A stretch of 64,000 bases of DNA from Cyanoderma ruficeps (lineage: Eukaryota > Chordata > Aves > Passeriformes > Timaliidae): positions 18,961,716 to 19,025,715 of the forward strand of contig VZDJ01000116.1 of the NCBI GenBank assembly GCA_008694505.1. The letters run 5' to 3'. This document shows, in pieces, positions 35,201 through 50,200 of this stretch. Each line of letters starts with the position of its first letter. The stretch's first letter is position 1. The notes under the pieces were generated by a model. That model worked only from the letters and a program-made list of their open reading frames with translations, did not search any database and was not told the DNA's origin. The translations under genes and the position numbers were made by a program.

Positions 35201-38200
35201 TAGTTTTTATCTACATACATGCCTTGAATTACAGATTTTGTGGCAGTGGGATAGAATGTCTGGGCACATTCCAGTGTTTGTGTTGGTGCTGTACAGTTGC
35301 TGTAGCAGTGCATTGCTCCTCCTTGCTTAGGGACAGCCCCTCTTTTCACAGTCTTCCTCATTTACACATTCACTAAACAAAGTTCTGTGGCTCTTAAATC
35401 CTCCTGTTCCCTTCCTGGTTGCCACCAATTCTTTTATTCCACTCTGAAGCCTTTCTTGGGTTGATGCTGCTTCGTATTATACAGCAGAGATTGTTGCCCT
35501 TTTCAGTGAGGTGAACTGTTCTTTCTCACATCCCAGACTGACTGTGAATACCAACTCCATTGAAAAGCTTTCTAAATATGTGCTGTATAATTAAAAAAAT
35601 TAAATAAGGCATCTCTAAATCACAACTTGAACCATTGTCATAGATTTAAAATTTCTATTGTGTTTAAGACAATTACATTAAAATAGTATTTACAGAATTT
35701 CTTTACGGGTCTTCATGCTTGATTATCTTGGTGATTAGTTCTCAAAACCTAACAAAATGTGTACCTCTCAGGAAGCTAAAAGAATGTATGAAATATTTTT
35801 AACTAACTCTTAATTGTAGGTTTCTGTGAGGGGAAGTTATTAATTAACAGTTGTTCACCTATATTCTTTATCTCCATCAGGCTGAACTGCTTAAGATGAC
35901 AAAACAGGCTCACGAAGCCAGAGCCTATATTGCAAATCAGGAGGCAGAGGAGAGAAACCTCCTAAAAATCATTGCTGAAGCTGATGCAGAGAGACTGAAG
36001 CAGAAGAAGGAATTTGACAAGGTCGGAATCCCTAATTTGAGTTTTCAAATGCCCTGCCTTCTGTTCCCTCATTTGTCCAGTGTATTTTTAAGATGAAGAT
36101 TCTTAGCTACTGTGAATGTGAGAGTACTAAAGCTTTATAATGCCATTTAAACAAAAATGTTAAGATACTTGAGCTGAACAAAATCTGTACTTTATGCTGT
36201 TCAGATGATCAAACCCTTATAGGAGAAATTATTAGGTCCTTGCCACACTTCTTTAACTAGTGACAGTGAAACCTCTTAATGTTGACTGATACAAGTATCA
36301 TCATGGTACTCTGGGATTGTGTGAAGCAGGTGTAACTGAGTCTTGGGCTTTGCCCTGTGCCCACAGGTGCTCTCTGAGAGACACGCCCTGGGGACCCAGC
36401 TTATTCATCGCAATGATGAGGTCGCTCTGCTCTACGAGAAGATAAAAATCCAGCAGGCCATCCTGAACAGGGGCGAGGCCGAGTACCGGCAGAGGATGGA
36501 GGACGTGCGCATTCTTAAGCTGGAGATCAAAAAACTTCGGCGTGAGAAGGGAATACTTGGCAAGAGTGTGACTAATGTGGAGGAGCTCAGGTAGGAAACC
36601 CAGTGGAATGCATTTCCATAGTGACTGCAGCCATGATTTTGTGTTTGAGACAGAAAGTATGGTTTATACATAGTAAAGACTTGTATCAACAAGCATTACA
36701 CCTTGGAGAAGGGGTTTGGCTTGACCTCAGACACAAACTGGATTAAATTCATTAAACAACTTACTGACAATTAGGAAAATTGAAATATAGTAATGAGGAA
36801 AGAAGAGATCTTGGCCAAAGTTGAAATAGTTTCCATATTTCCCCGTTATACTGTGAGTTACTGCCTACAGGATAAACCTGACAGCAGCAGAGAAGGTGTT
36901 CATAGCCCAGTGAGCTACTTAGTGGTACAGTGGTACAAGGCCTACATTAGTGGAACTCCTTTTGGTTAAGCAATCCACAGAGTTTGGGAGACACTTGATA
37001 TATTTATAACAGAACCGCTTTTTCAGAGCTCTCTCCTTCCAGATTTATATGCAGATCTTACGATGTTATGAGAAAGGTTTAGTTAAATTTTCATTGAAGG
37101 TTTTGTTTCTTTAGAACAGCGATTTAATAGCCCAAACCTGATTTATCTCCTCCTTCTCCAGCTTAATGTTTCCTTTCTTGTTTATCTCTCCTGTATTTGA
37201 GGTGTATTCTTTCCTGATGGGAAACTGATCATTTTCTGGGAATCAGTCTTGATTTGTAAAGAGAGGCAGTTACGTTTTTAGCAGATAACCATTGTACCAG
37301 TTCAGTGTAGCTACTAGTTTTGAGTGAGATCTTTAGTTTATCAGTATAGTTCCATGGCTTTCAGCAGAACAAATTAACTTCAGTCCATGGTCAGTCCCAC
37401 TGACTCCAGTGGAATTATGCCAGTTTGGCTTGGTGAAACCAAAAGGAGAACTGGGCACACAACATTAGCAATTGCAGTTTTCATCGACTGACTGCAGATA
37501 GGAATGGGATTTGAACTTGCTGCCCAAATGCATTCAGCTGAAAGTCTGTTACTGTATAGAAACTCAGTGATGGTATTGAAGTGCATGCCATGATGGGTGG
37601 ATCAATTCTTGCTAACTGCAGCAGCAATCTCATACTTTAATGAAGTCCAAAACCATCATGGAAACTGCCTGTCAAAAAGACTCCATTTATCACTTGTGCT
37701 GCTGATTAGCTTTCCTGATTTGCCAATTGAAATTTGAGGGTTTTTTCCCTCTTCCATAACCTTGTCCAACCTCACAGTTTAAAAAAAGGCCTTTTTCTCT
37801 CTAGTGATCTAAATGCAATTCTGAGCTTAGTAGGAAAAGATTCAGTGGTGAAGGAGGCACATCACAATCTTTCACCACCTTTCGACCATGGAGAATTCAG
37901 AGGATTCCGTCACTAAAGTGACAAGGGTCAGATCATTACAAAATGTGCATTTTCCCCTGCCCTTCAGCCCCCTATCCCCACCATAAAAGCCTAGTTGTCA
38001 AAGAATCTTGATAGTGCTCAATTAATTTTAAATTCAGCAACAAGTCACCTCTGAAATTCCTTGAGGACATGTAATGAAAGAAATCAAAGTTCAGTTCTCT
38101 TAGGAACAGTGTCCATCATACTTAGGTCCTAGACTGTGCTTTGTTTAATGGATTGTGTGAGCCATGTAGATTTAAAACCTTTCAAACACAAGCTGTTAGA

Positions 38201-41200
38201 TTCAACACAGGGGTAACTGGATATGACCCATAACTGATTTGTAGGTTGAACTAACTGTCCTTCTGGCCTTAATGTACATGGGAAAATATGAAGAGTGAGA
38301 TCCAGTAGTGTGTGGAAGAGATTCCCTGGAAGCTTCTTTTCTGAGCCATTCCTAATGAAGCAAGAGGTCCAAGTGTGTTATTTTATGGTTCCATCTGTTT
38401 AGTGGTATCAGTGTTGATAGGTTTTGCCACCACAGTATTGCTGTGTTGGCAAAGGAACTCTCTGTTTTCCATGTAGTGCTTCCTGTGCACCATAGTGCAT
38501 GGGAGAATGATTTGTTAATGTCCACGTTAGTGCCTGGGTCACGTTGAAGTATTTTTGGTGTGTTTTTTCTTTTTTTTTAATGCTGGCTTCAGACGGGAGT
38601 TTAATCACATGCAGAAGGAACTATTAAGGGAACAGACTCGGTGCAAACTTTTGGAAGAAGAACTGCAGAAGCCCTTACAAGTTCACAGATGGAGAAAATT
38701 AGAGGTGATGCATGAGGATTTTGTGTTTCCAAAGCCCCTATTATCAAATCAGTGACCTAGCAAAAGCCTATTTCATTTACTGTTACACTAATGGTATGGA
38801 GGGACTGAGCAGACTGAAATTTCCATAGTACCAATGGAATCCTTAGCTGCTGAATGCTTTCCTTGCACAATGCAATCAATATTTTTGTGTCACTTTCTCA
38901 ATGAAAAATTGCAGGGGATTTGTAAAGAGACAGTGAAGTGCTAAAGGGAATGAGAATGCATTAGGTGAATTTAAAAGGGGGTGGTGATTCCTTAACATGG
39001 ATGGTGAGAAATGAGATGATAGGGGAAAGATACAATCCTACCCTCACTGAACAGGTGATGTATATGAGAATATACATATATATTGTCATATGTATATGGA
39101 AAGGTATATGGGAAGAAAGCCAGTAATTGAAAGGCTCATAGGATAGGTAGACTGGAGAATGGACAGGTATGAAGTCAGAAGGTAAATTGCATCTGAGAAA
39201 AAACAGAAAGAGACCTCCACATAAACAGTGGTGGATTCCCAAAGATAGTCATTCCAGGTAATGTGAGTTCAACTGCTTTTACATAAACAGCAAATCTAAG
39301 TTTTCACATGATTTGAACCTGCCAAGTGAAGGGGAAAACTAAAAATTCCATCAAGCATAGACCAAATATATGAACATCAGTTGGCATCACTGGATATTTT
39401 TGATGTAAGTCAGTGCCATCTGAGATTCCTCTGTTGCATGGATCTCTGATCTGATGCCAGCCTGGGCTGCTTAGCTTCTCTAATATTGAGTGGTAATGTG
39501 CTCTGTCCCTTGCAGAAGCAGGGCTGAATATTTTGACTGTGCTTACTAGCATGATAGTGAATTTCTGATTTTTCCATGCTGAGCTTAAAGTTGGATAGTG
39601 TGATTAGCTTTTCTCATGGAAGGGGGATACAGTGCAGGATGCTGAACTAGCTTAAACACGTCTAGGTACAAACTCTGCAGCACCTTGTAACAAAGAAAAA
39701 TCAGGCCAGTTAAAACATCCAGTGATGAGAAAATGAATGTGTGAAGAGACTGATAATGGGAAATCATGTCTTTCCATTTTAGGTAACTGGTTTGTATTTG
39801 GAGCACAGAAAGGCCAGCAGATGGCAAGTTCCATATGAAATAATCCTGATGGGGTTTTGGTTCAATTCCTAATGAACAAACACTCTCCTATCACTACAGT
39901 TGTCACAAATTGGCACCATGCTTGGGCAGTGATACAAAAAAATCAAGGACCGAGTGGATCATGGGGACTGGTCTACTTTTTAGCCTGGTTTCTCAGGAAA
40001 TGATGTTGTGTTGTGAGCACTGCATGTGTATCTGTGTTAGTGTCCTAGTTACGCTTGAAAAGATTAGTCAATTTAGATAAAATCAGACAAAAGATTAAGA
40101 GCAATAAGACACTGAGTTCCTTTTAAGCTCAAGCAAATATAAGAGAGCAGGACTTTATTGGAGCCTTTATTGCAGTGTGAGTTTAATCCTTATGAGACAC
40201 CACATGAGAGAGGAAAAGCCAGATGGGAGAGAGGTGTTATGAGTCCCTGAGTGAGGAAAAGTTTCAGTCAGAGTTTGCCCTTCATTGAAAAATCCAAAAA
40301 GAAGACACAAAGCACTGAGAAAGTGAGCTTTGCTGGCTCCTCCTCACAGAATTATTTCTTTGCTCCTTAGAGCTTTCTCCAGATGCAATCTGTGCCAAAA
40401 GAAGGAAAAGGAAGGGATGGAGAGACAGGCATCTATTAGCTCCTGGTCTTATGGGCTATGTAGGTAGAAGGCAACAGTGCAAACACCCTGTCATCATTTT
40501 AAGCATTTAATTTCATTGAAGAATGGGATTTCACATGTATGGACACTTTAGAACCCCACAGTAATTCATCAGTTTACCCTCAAAATTTGTTCCTCTAAAT
40601 TCTCTACCTGCTTCAAAACTAAATTGCAGCTATTCTTTCTTTTGTTCAATAGCAAAATGTTCTCTTTAGAAACTAAGTTGGCACTGTTGGAAGTTCTTGA
40701 ACAGCAGGAAGCACTTGCACTTCTCTTAATTTGTCAGTAAACAGTTCCAGTTGCTGCTAAAATTTATATGTTAAGCTCTAGGACTGCTTGTATACATGCA
40801 ATTGTTTAAAAATAGCTGAATGCATCCTTCCCTATCTCCCCTTTTATACTTGTTATTTTTGAACACTGAGATATTATGGTTTTCATTTGCAAAAAAGAAA
40901 CAGTAGCTTGTTATCATGTATAATTTTTGAGACTGCTTTGCTCTTTCCTAGGCCAGCGACCCCACAACCTTTGAGCTGATTCTGAAAGTACAGAGACTAC
41001 AGAAGCGTCTTATCAGCAAGACAGGTGAAGTGATAGAGAAAGAATTTCTCCTTCAGGTACTGCAGCATCATTATTTTGTTGCAAATCATTAATATATTTG
41101 ACTTACTCTGCATTCCCTGTCTACTGACATGTGCTGCTGAATGTTATTTAGATGCACGACTTTGGATTTCTTTTGCATGCCCTTTAGATAGCTTTAGGTG

Positions 41201-44200
41201 GCAGCACTGACTCACTGAAAGAGAACAAACAGCATCAGATTAGTTGATTTTTATATTCTGGTTACTGATACCTGGTCAGCTCTGGAAAATACAGTTAAAG
41301 GTTGGCACTAGTTTATTCATGACATAGATTAGTCTTGAAGTCAGTCTTAGACTTTTTGAAATGTTTTTCTTTGTCATTTTAAACAAGTATGTTATGACCA
41401 GAACATGAAGGAAAATTCCTGATGATTCCATTTGTGCTTAGCTTGGCTTTTGGCAGGAGGAATCCTAAGGAATGTCTGTGATTTAGATATGCTGCTGTCT
41501 GAGGCTTGTTTGATTTCATGTTTTTGTGCTGAACTTTGCCAAAAAATAATTTTTGTGATAGCTTATCTTTTTTTAACTGTATCAGATGTCCCTTAACCCC
41601 AGTGATAACAGTAAGATTTATGTTGTAGAATGAAGGAAAGACTGTATTCCTGTAGTCCAAATGTTGCTATCAAATATAACAGAGAAGGACTCCAAAGAGT
41701 CCTGGCTTTAACCAGAGATGTTAATCTGGTCTCTCTGATAACTATCGGGATAGCTACAGATTACCAGCTCTAAGTGTGATTTTAACATTTTATAGTCTAA
41801 ATAGTCTTGATGCCTGTGTTGGGTATCACTCACTGGAGAGTAAAATGTGACAGAATATCCCTCTGTCTTGAGAAAAAGCTCAGCAGATCTTATCAAAACA
41901 GGGTTTGTCTCTATTTATTGTTTCATAGGAAAACATTGATCTTAAATTTCATTTGAGTGTAATGTATGGTGTATTATTCCTCTGCTTAGGAAAACGTGAT
42001 CTTTGTTGCATAGCACTGAAATGCTGTCAGTGAAATAGTTAGCTTAAACTGTAGCAAAAAAAGCTTCAAATTTACTGTGCTTTACCCATGCACAAAACAA
42101 ATTCTGTTAGATTTTACATAGTCTCTGTTGCATATCTGGCCTCATCCTTAGTATGCTCCCATTTTGGTATTATCTTTATTTTCAGCTGAAGAACTGAGAT
42201 ATAGAGGTATTAAGTTGCCTGCCCAAGAAAATCTTTGAAATAGTAGGTTTTTGAGCTTACATTATTATACTAGCCATTGGTATAATCTTTCTGTCTCTGC
42301 AATGGTCCTTCTATGGCAACTCTATGATGTTTTTATTATTTTTTGAGATTTAAGACAGGGTTGGGCTATATAAAACCTAATTATTACAGCTAGAATTGCT
42401 AATGAATTCCTTTGTGTTCTTAATTCAGGCACCATTTTCCTGCGTAACAATGCTGAAATGAAGGTTTCCCTCAGAGAAATAATAGTAAAGGCCAAAAATA
42501 CTATGCTCTACATTGTGTTCAGGGATTTAGTATCAATTTTTCTGAGCTCTCTTCTGTTTTTCCACAGTGTTTTGAGTCCTCCATAATGACTGAAATAGGG
42601 CTCTTTCTTAGCAGGGTGTGGATATGAGGAGGTAACCAGAGATGGAGAACAGCCCCCGGCTCATTCCCTTGAAGGGCTCTGTGTGCTACTGGACACAATG
42701 AGCACTAATTAAGTGTACTAGCAGAGCTGCTTCTGCTGAGTGTCTGGATAACCTGGTACAAGGCATTTTATTATTCTTTGGACTGGTTGTCCTTGGTATG
42801 ATGATAGTATCTCTTGTAAAATCATACCCTGAGACTCACCAAAACAAAACCTTCACTAATAACTTACTAAACTGATGTTACCAAGTTCCAAACTGCTGTG
42901 GTGAAGGTGTGAGCCTAAGGAACACTTCCAGCAGAGGGAAATAAACAGAACAGAAACATCAGCTTTCTGGAGAGAGCTGAGTTGCACACACCAGGAGGGT
43001 GGCTTCACTAGGCCACCTTCTGGGCAGTTTGAAAGATTTGAAGTGTATTTGAAGTGTAGTATTTGAAAGGTAGTGTAGGAATTAATCCTGACTGAACTTT
43101 AGAATTATGGGAAATAGCAGTAATTTAGCTCTAATTTCAGGATTTTTTAATTTTGTTGCCTCAATATAATTTGCATGTTGAGAGAGTTCTTCTGTCTCTC
43201 TCTCTTTTTTTTTAAATTTTTTTTCTTTTTTTTTTTTTTTTTAACTCCTGGTAAACCCTTCATGCTTAAATGCATTCAGCATCTCTTTATTATGGGTCTC
43301 TCCTGGAAGTCAGCTCAGCTCAGTTCAGTCACTGCTCGTTTGCAGGAGTGGGGGAATTGCTGATGACTGGCCTGTGCCTGCTTGGCAGAACATCGCCCAT
43401 ATTCAGAGCTGGAGCCTGCAGACTGAGGGATACAAACTTATTAGGTCAGAGAACGACTGCTATCCCTGTGTTGTGTTTGCTTGCATAAGTCACACTTCCT
43501 CACCCCCAGTCATCTTCATTCACATCTTGCCCTGTAACAAGGGCATAGCCATTGGGTGTATCAGCTTTAAAATGATCTTAGTCTCTTGCTTGCCATACAT
43601 AATCTTTTTTCATGGGTGTGTTTGGCCATCATGGTAGCAAATAGGATGTTTCTTTAAGGTGAAGCTTGTATCTGTGTCTAATATGCATATTATGTAGCAT
43701 AAATTCCCTCATATCAAAGTGTATTAATAAAATAGAGTACAAAAAACCTTGTGTGTTGAATACTAAGCATTAAAAATACCTTTGGAGTTTAGAAATAACC
43801 CATGTGAGGAAATGCTTGAGCCTAGTGTCAGCAACCTACAGTTTGATTTGTAGGGTATTCACGCTGCTGCATACTCATACAGAGCTGTAATGTTTTTATA
43901 AGGGAAAAATAATTCCATTTGTATTGTATGCACTCTAGCTCTGTCTTCTTTTTTTTACTTTTTGGTAAATGTTCTTTAAATAAAAGTGCAGGGAGCAAGG
44001 TTTCAGCTGGGTATATAAATGGAAATTTTTGCTAAGCAAGGATCACAGTATATAGATTCGTGTACAAAAGCATCCGCTTACTTTACCTGCTCCTGATGTG
44101 CATTTGATCATATCCTTTTTATTAGCTTTTTCATTGTTTCTAACCTGTCATTTCTTAAAGACTGACGCAGATGTAGAAGCAAGCTACAATCCATGCTACA

Positions 44201-47200
44201 TGATTAAAATAATGATTTGCTATATTTCAATCAGAAAATTCAGATTGCTGGCAATACAGGAAAAACCCAGCTGGACTCTAAAATCTCATTCAAAAAATCT
44301 CTCTTAACCAGTCATCAGGTCACATTTTTTGGATCAGACATGTGCTGAAAGATAGTGAAAATACAGCATGCTGAATGTTGGGTTTTGCTAGAACTGCTTT
44401 TCAGAGTTGAACAGTTTAGTAAAGGTGTAAAAAGATGTCCTATGTTAGAGAAATTACTGAAGTCTTTTCTTGTTTCTGACTTATCTGTGCCCTGTTGCCA
44501 CAGCATCTTGGGTTATAAGGTATCAGCTCTCATATACCAAATAAATGTGGTCATCCTGAGATGCTACTTTGAAGAGTAGCTGCAAAGCAGGTGGTCATAC
44601 TTTCTCTTTTAATACAGGCATTCTCACAGTTGTGAGCTGCTGTGCTGATGAAAAATGATGTCTTAAAAATCAGATCCAAACCCAAGGTCTTGAATACTTA
44701 TGGTCAATAAAAATCCAATGGCATTTTTTCCAAACATAGAAAATGTTACTTCAGGGATAGCCAGTTTTCCTGTCTCAGTCATTACCTTCCTTCTGAACTT
44801 ATGCAGTCAAGATAGAGCATTTTTTTTGGTTCTTTTCTAAACTGTTGAGGCTTTGTGGAGAAATACGTTGTGTGTTAGCCAGGAGATCTCACTGATGGGT
44901 GAAGGTCTTTGTGACCACGTGTGGGATGAATGACATATGTTGTAAGGCCATAAGGAATAACTATTGATAAACAGGAGTGCTCTGCAAATCCTGACTGCAA
45001 AAATACAGTTGCTCACTTTGCATGGGGGGCAAATCCCTCCTGTGACTGAAGCTCTGCCCTGCTGTGTACTGAACAGTGATGTGGTAAACTTGCAGTGGAA
45101 AGTATTACCTTGTTAGGATTATGATTAGTGTGGTTTTAGGACCTTATCCCATTAGAAGTGAATTATGCACTGCTTTATTTGTTTCAAATTTAGTTCTTTC
45201 TCTTCAGAGCGAACCTCTCTAATTTGATTTTATGTCTGACTGAGCAGAATTTTATTCAGATGCATGTCTTGGAATGGATAACAGCATAAAGATTCACATT
45301 ATGTGTCAGTTATCTCTTTTGTCAGTCATTTCAGAAGATTGTTCATAAATGTAAAAGAAAGTGCAACCTAGATTATTTATTCAGGGAGGCAAATGCTTTA
45401 TTTAAGCCTTGCATGCAGTAGTGTGGCATTGTTCTTCTCTGCATACGTATTTTTAATCGCTATTGTTTCAGTTGTCAGCAATCAAAGCCCAGGATTGGGC
45501 AGTCAGGATGTGATGATGTGTTGACTGTGTCTTGAGCTCATAGTTCAAAGAGTGCAAAGGCAAAAGGCATGATTAGCTCATGTATCTGACTCAGAGATTA
45601 CAGCCAGATAGCACCCACATGTCCTTGCATTGAGCCAAGTTTTGAGCTAAAAGTTTCAATCCCTCCAGAGAACTGACTGTCCCAGTGACAGAGAGTAGGA
45701 GGAATTGAAAGGATGCTGCTGTCTCCAGCCCAGTTCCATTTCAGGTATTGTGAAATAGAGGGAGGGGAGAACAAGAGACTTTCTCTGTGACCTTGGGCAG
45801 GCTACTTAACTTGTGCATGCCTCGCATCAAGTAAAAAGGGAATAAAATAATTTCCATTCTTGTACTGGTGTGTGAATGAATATATTAGAGGGATGACTCA
45901 ATTCAGTGGCGAAACACTCAAAATAGGCAGATGTTTTATTTTATTTGTGCTAACTTGGTAGTAGAGCTGTTCTATCCAGTTTGAGGTGCTCGTTGCTATA
46001 GTGTCTGAACATATACATAACCATCATTATTTCTGAGAGCTAGTACTATAGTTTCATAAAGAAATCTGCTTTAGAATAGTGTTACTGTGTGGGTTTATAC
46101 AGGTTGGCATCTATTGAAATAAAAGTTTTCTCCCAAGAAATGAAGGAGCTGGGGGATTTTCTTCCCTGTATTTGTTATGAGTCCCCCCCCCCGCCATTTA
46201 TTATATAAAATACTTTTTTTTTAATCTCATGGGTTTTTTTCAGCCCACTTTGTGGGAGCCTAGTCCTTCTGAAAATCATTTCTTTCCCTAGCTTGGGAGT
46301 TTCATGAGGCACGCTTCTGCTAAGCTCTTCACTCCTCTCACAGTGCTCAAGTAGCTTCCACATAAGAGAAATATGTGTTCAAATGCTGAGTAAGAGATTT
46401 TCTCATCAGAAAACCTGCTATGAAAAATAAGAGAATATTCTCCCTGTGCCCTACCTTTATTTTGGTATTCTTAAGGCCCAGATGAGTTTTATCTTAGTTT
46501 TATCTTTACATCTTCAAAATGGTTGAGATGTATTTTACCCTCTCAAATTTGGCATTTATTTTTTTGGTGCCCGGTGTAGATTCTACTTGGATTTGAGAGT
46601 ATCACCTACTTGCATGTTACAGGTAGGGTACAGAGTCCGAGCTGGGGATTTTTGGGCAGAATTGTCTATTTTCATTAAAAAATAACTGCAACTCGCTTCA
46701 GGAAACTAATGACTGTAGAATCCCTAAAAGTCTCTATTGACCTGCCCATTATTGTTCCTCTGTCATCTTGTCTTTAGAGAGATTTCAGCAGAGGTAGCTT
46801 GGGAGAGTGCTTTGTATGCACTGAAACTTACAGGTGAACTGCAAAATCCACTGCCAAAATGCAATCCTTTCTTTACTGCTCCTTTATCATTTATATATGA
46901 AGTCAGCCTTTTGAAGGGATTTTCCATCCAGAAATGAAAAGGGAAATTTTCTTTTTAGCTTTTTATAGTGTAGTAGGACTTGGTGCTTTTCTCTCTCTGT
47001 TTTCTGGAGGATTTGACTTCCTCTGGAAGCACTGGATTAATACCCTATCTTGCAGCTCAAGCTAGCAGTTCTCTCAGCCCTCAATTAAAGGGGTGAGTAT
47101 ATTGAGCTTTAGGCCTTTTCTACGCTTTAAAGCCCCATTTCTACCAGCAAAAAAGTCACTTTTCTGATTTAGCTTATACCAGCTCTTGAATGGCAGAAGA

Positions 47201-50200
47201 CTTTCCTGCCAATAAAATTGCATCTAATTGCATAGACAGTAGTTGGCATAAACATATCAGCACAAAGGAATTGCACCACTAACTGAACTGAAATTGGCCA
47301 GAGTTGTCAAAAACCACAAGAAAGAGCTCTTCAGGTATGTAAACAACAAGCAGAAACAGATGGAAAACATTGGCCCACTGTTAGATAGGAGAAGTGAAAT
47401 AGCAACAACGCTTTAAAAGAGTGAAGTTCAACAGGGGCAAGTGTAAGGTCTTACAGCTGGGAAATTCAATCCAGGAGTGCAGGGGCAGGCTGGGATCTAC
47501 GTGGTTGGGGAGCAGCTCTCTGGAAAAGGCCATCCTGGTGGACAACAAGCTCAATATGAGTGAACATTTTGCTGCTGAAGCAAAGAAGGGCAGCAGGGTG
47601 CTGGGTTATGTCAACAAGAGCATCAGGTTATTCCTGATGGAACAAGGGCAGAGGTTATTCCGCTCTACTCAGCACTTGTCAGGCCACACATGGAATACTG
47701 TGTTCAGTTTTGGTCCTCGCTATATAAAAAAGATTAACAGGCTGGAGTGGGTCCAAAGGAGGGCCATAAAGATGATCAAAGGATTGGGAAGCTTGCCATT
47801 GGAGGAAAGTCTGAAACTACTGCATTTGTTCAGCTTTGGAAAACAAGGCTGAGGGGAGACCTTATGTTCTGGTATTTAAAGGGTGATTAAAAAGAAGATG
47901 GAGATTTTCTTTTTACAAGAAATCATGTGGCAAAGATGGGGGTAATAGGTACAGGTTATTCCTGTGGAATTCTGATTGCACATGAGAGGAAAGTAGTTAA
48001 CAATGAGAACAATCGGAAGGCATGGCAATAACCTCGCCAGGGAAGTGCTACATTTCCTAACACTGGACACTTTTAAAATCCATCTGGACAGGGTACTGGG
48101 CCATCTTGTCTAGATGATGCTTTTGCTGAGAAAGGCTGGACCAGATGATCCTTGAGCTCCCCTTACAACCTATTCTATGATTCAGAGATTTAAAAGGTGT
48201 CAAATTAAGATCTAGCCCAAAGCCCTTGCATGAGTCGTCCCATTAAAGGGACAACAGATTTACTGTTTGCTCTCATAGATGTATATTGGTCACCAATATA
48301 AGCAAATGGGAATGAAAGAAAGATTGGACCATATGAATCTCGAGGTTTACTTCCAACATGATATTCTATGATTCTAAGAAAGCTTAGCTGCCAAAACTTC
48401 TAGCCATTGATCAAATGGTTCCTGATGTAGGGGGAGAGGAGAGGAGGGAAAGGCAGAAAAATGCTCTTCTGTCCTTATAAAAGACTTGTGTTGCTATGTA
48501 CCTTAAGGAAACAAGAGAGAAAACCGTACCTGGTGGACTGTGAGGTGTGATGTTATGACTCCAGTTCTAAGTTGGTGACCAGAATTTCAAGGGATTTGCA
48601 TTGAAATACAGAAATGGGAAATACTGTAAGGACTCAGGCCTAACATTTACTTTTTGGCTTTCAGCTGGATATGAGTCATAAAGAAAACTTTACTTCCCCA
48701 GTGTCATGCAGAATTAGGCTGATGTGTGAAAGGCACACTGTAAGAATAGCCTTGATTTAGACTCCAAAGACAAGCTCTGTCCTTTTTTCAAATGAAAAAA
48801 TAATGTGTGCCCATGAACTCTGGCTGCAACCCAGTTCTAACTTGTGATGGATAAAAAATACCTCATTACCAGCTCAATATTATGATGCATAAAAGTCTAC
48901 TGAATCAGTGCCATCAAAATAATTTCAGTGCAAAACCTTGAAACTTATTTGAACTGGAATCTCCAGTGCAGTATGAAGTGACATATGGAGGTATCTAATG
49001 CATCAAGTCATCCTTTAGGACTACTCTTAGATTCTTTCCTTCTTGTGCCATTCTTTTATTTTCCTTTTGTTGTGTTTGAAAGGTTCATTGCTAAACGAGG
49101 ACTTTGAATGAGGATTTTAGCTTTGACTTTTAAGTGGAAATGTTTTGTATTTAATATTGATTTTAAACTGGAGGGTTAATGTCTTTCAGTGATTCTATGC
49201 CTGGCATGATGATTTTTCCATGAAATTAGAATGTCTCTAGTGTCTTTTATTGTGACACTGGTAATTTTTCCCCAATTAACTTATTTAATTTTTTAAAAAT
49301 TGATTGTGTAGCCAATAGGGTTCTGTGAGTAGGGCAGAACCACTCACACTAGTCCAATTGTAGGATAATTGTGTTAAATCTTGGTGCAATTTACCAGGGC
49401 TCATATGCTTTATGCTTTATGATGTAGTAAAGAATCATATCTCAAAAACATGAAAGGTATGAGTCACCTGTGTGAAGGTCTCTTGAGGGTCTACGTATCT
49501 ACCTGAAAGTTTTGTGTAAGCTTTAATAATTCAATAGATATCTGAGGAATGTTCAGTTCTTGCCCTAGCTCTCTTCAGAAAGGAGTTGATTTCTATTTCT
49601 GCATCTTTCCAATACACTTCTTGGCGCATTAGTTTATTTTAGACCTTCTAATCTCAGTCCATCTAGAATTAGAAGATGTTATATGCTATAGAAATTTACA
49701 GCATGATAAACTGCTCTTAAAAACACACTGACATTTAGATTCTTTCCCTCCTCCCACACATGTTGCAATTCAAGTGGAAGAGAATAAAGTCTTCCCAGAA
49801 AAATAGCTTTTTTTTTTTCGTATGTTTGTTTAAACAGGGTTTTGAAAAAATGGATAGGAAGTATGCTGATCACTTTAATGTCACCAGGGGAAGATAACTG
49901 GCTGCTCTTTAGGGTGAGAAAATAATTTTCTAGTAAAAATAGTGCAAATATTTCTGGCACTGAGAAATGGGAAGCAAAGCAGATTACCTAGTGATCAAAC
50001 AAAATACTTTTGGTGAACAGTTTTCTTAGTGGAAGAGAATTTTTACTGACTCTTTGTGAAACTGCCCTCCCCTCATAAACTAAACAGATTTCCCATGATA
50101 AATGGATTTGGACAGAAGCAAGGTGCAACTGTATTTGAGAAAATAACTTCTGGGGATTTGCACCATTTTTAGCTCATATATTGATGTTTTGGTCAGAAAT

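Noticed and set aside
47421..47852. 143-codon + strand open frame
   Set aside because: It is the C-terminal reverse transcriptase relic of a CR1 LINE with the CR1 3' end following it, not a host gene.
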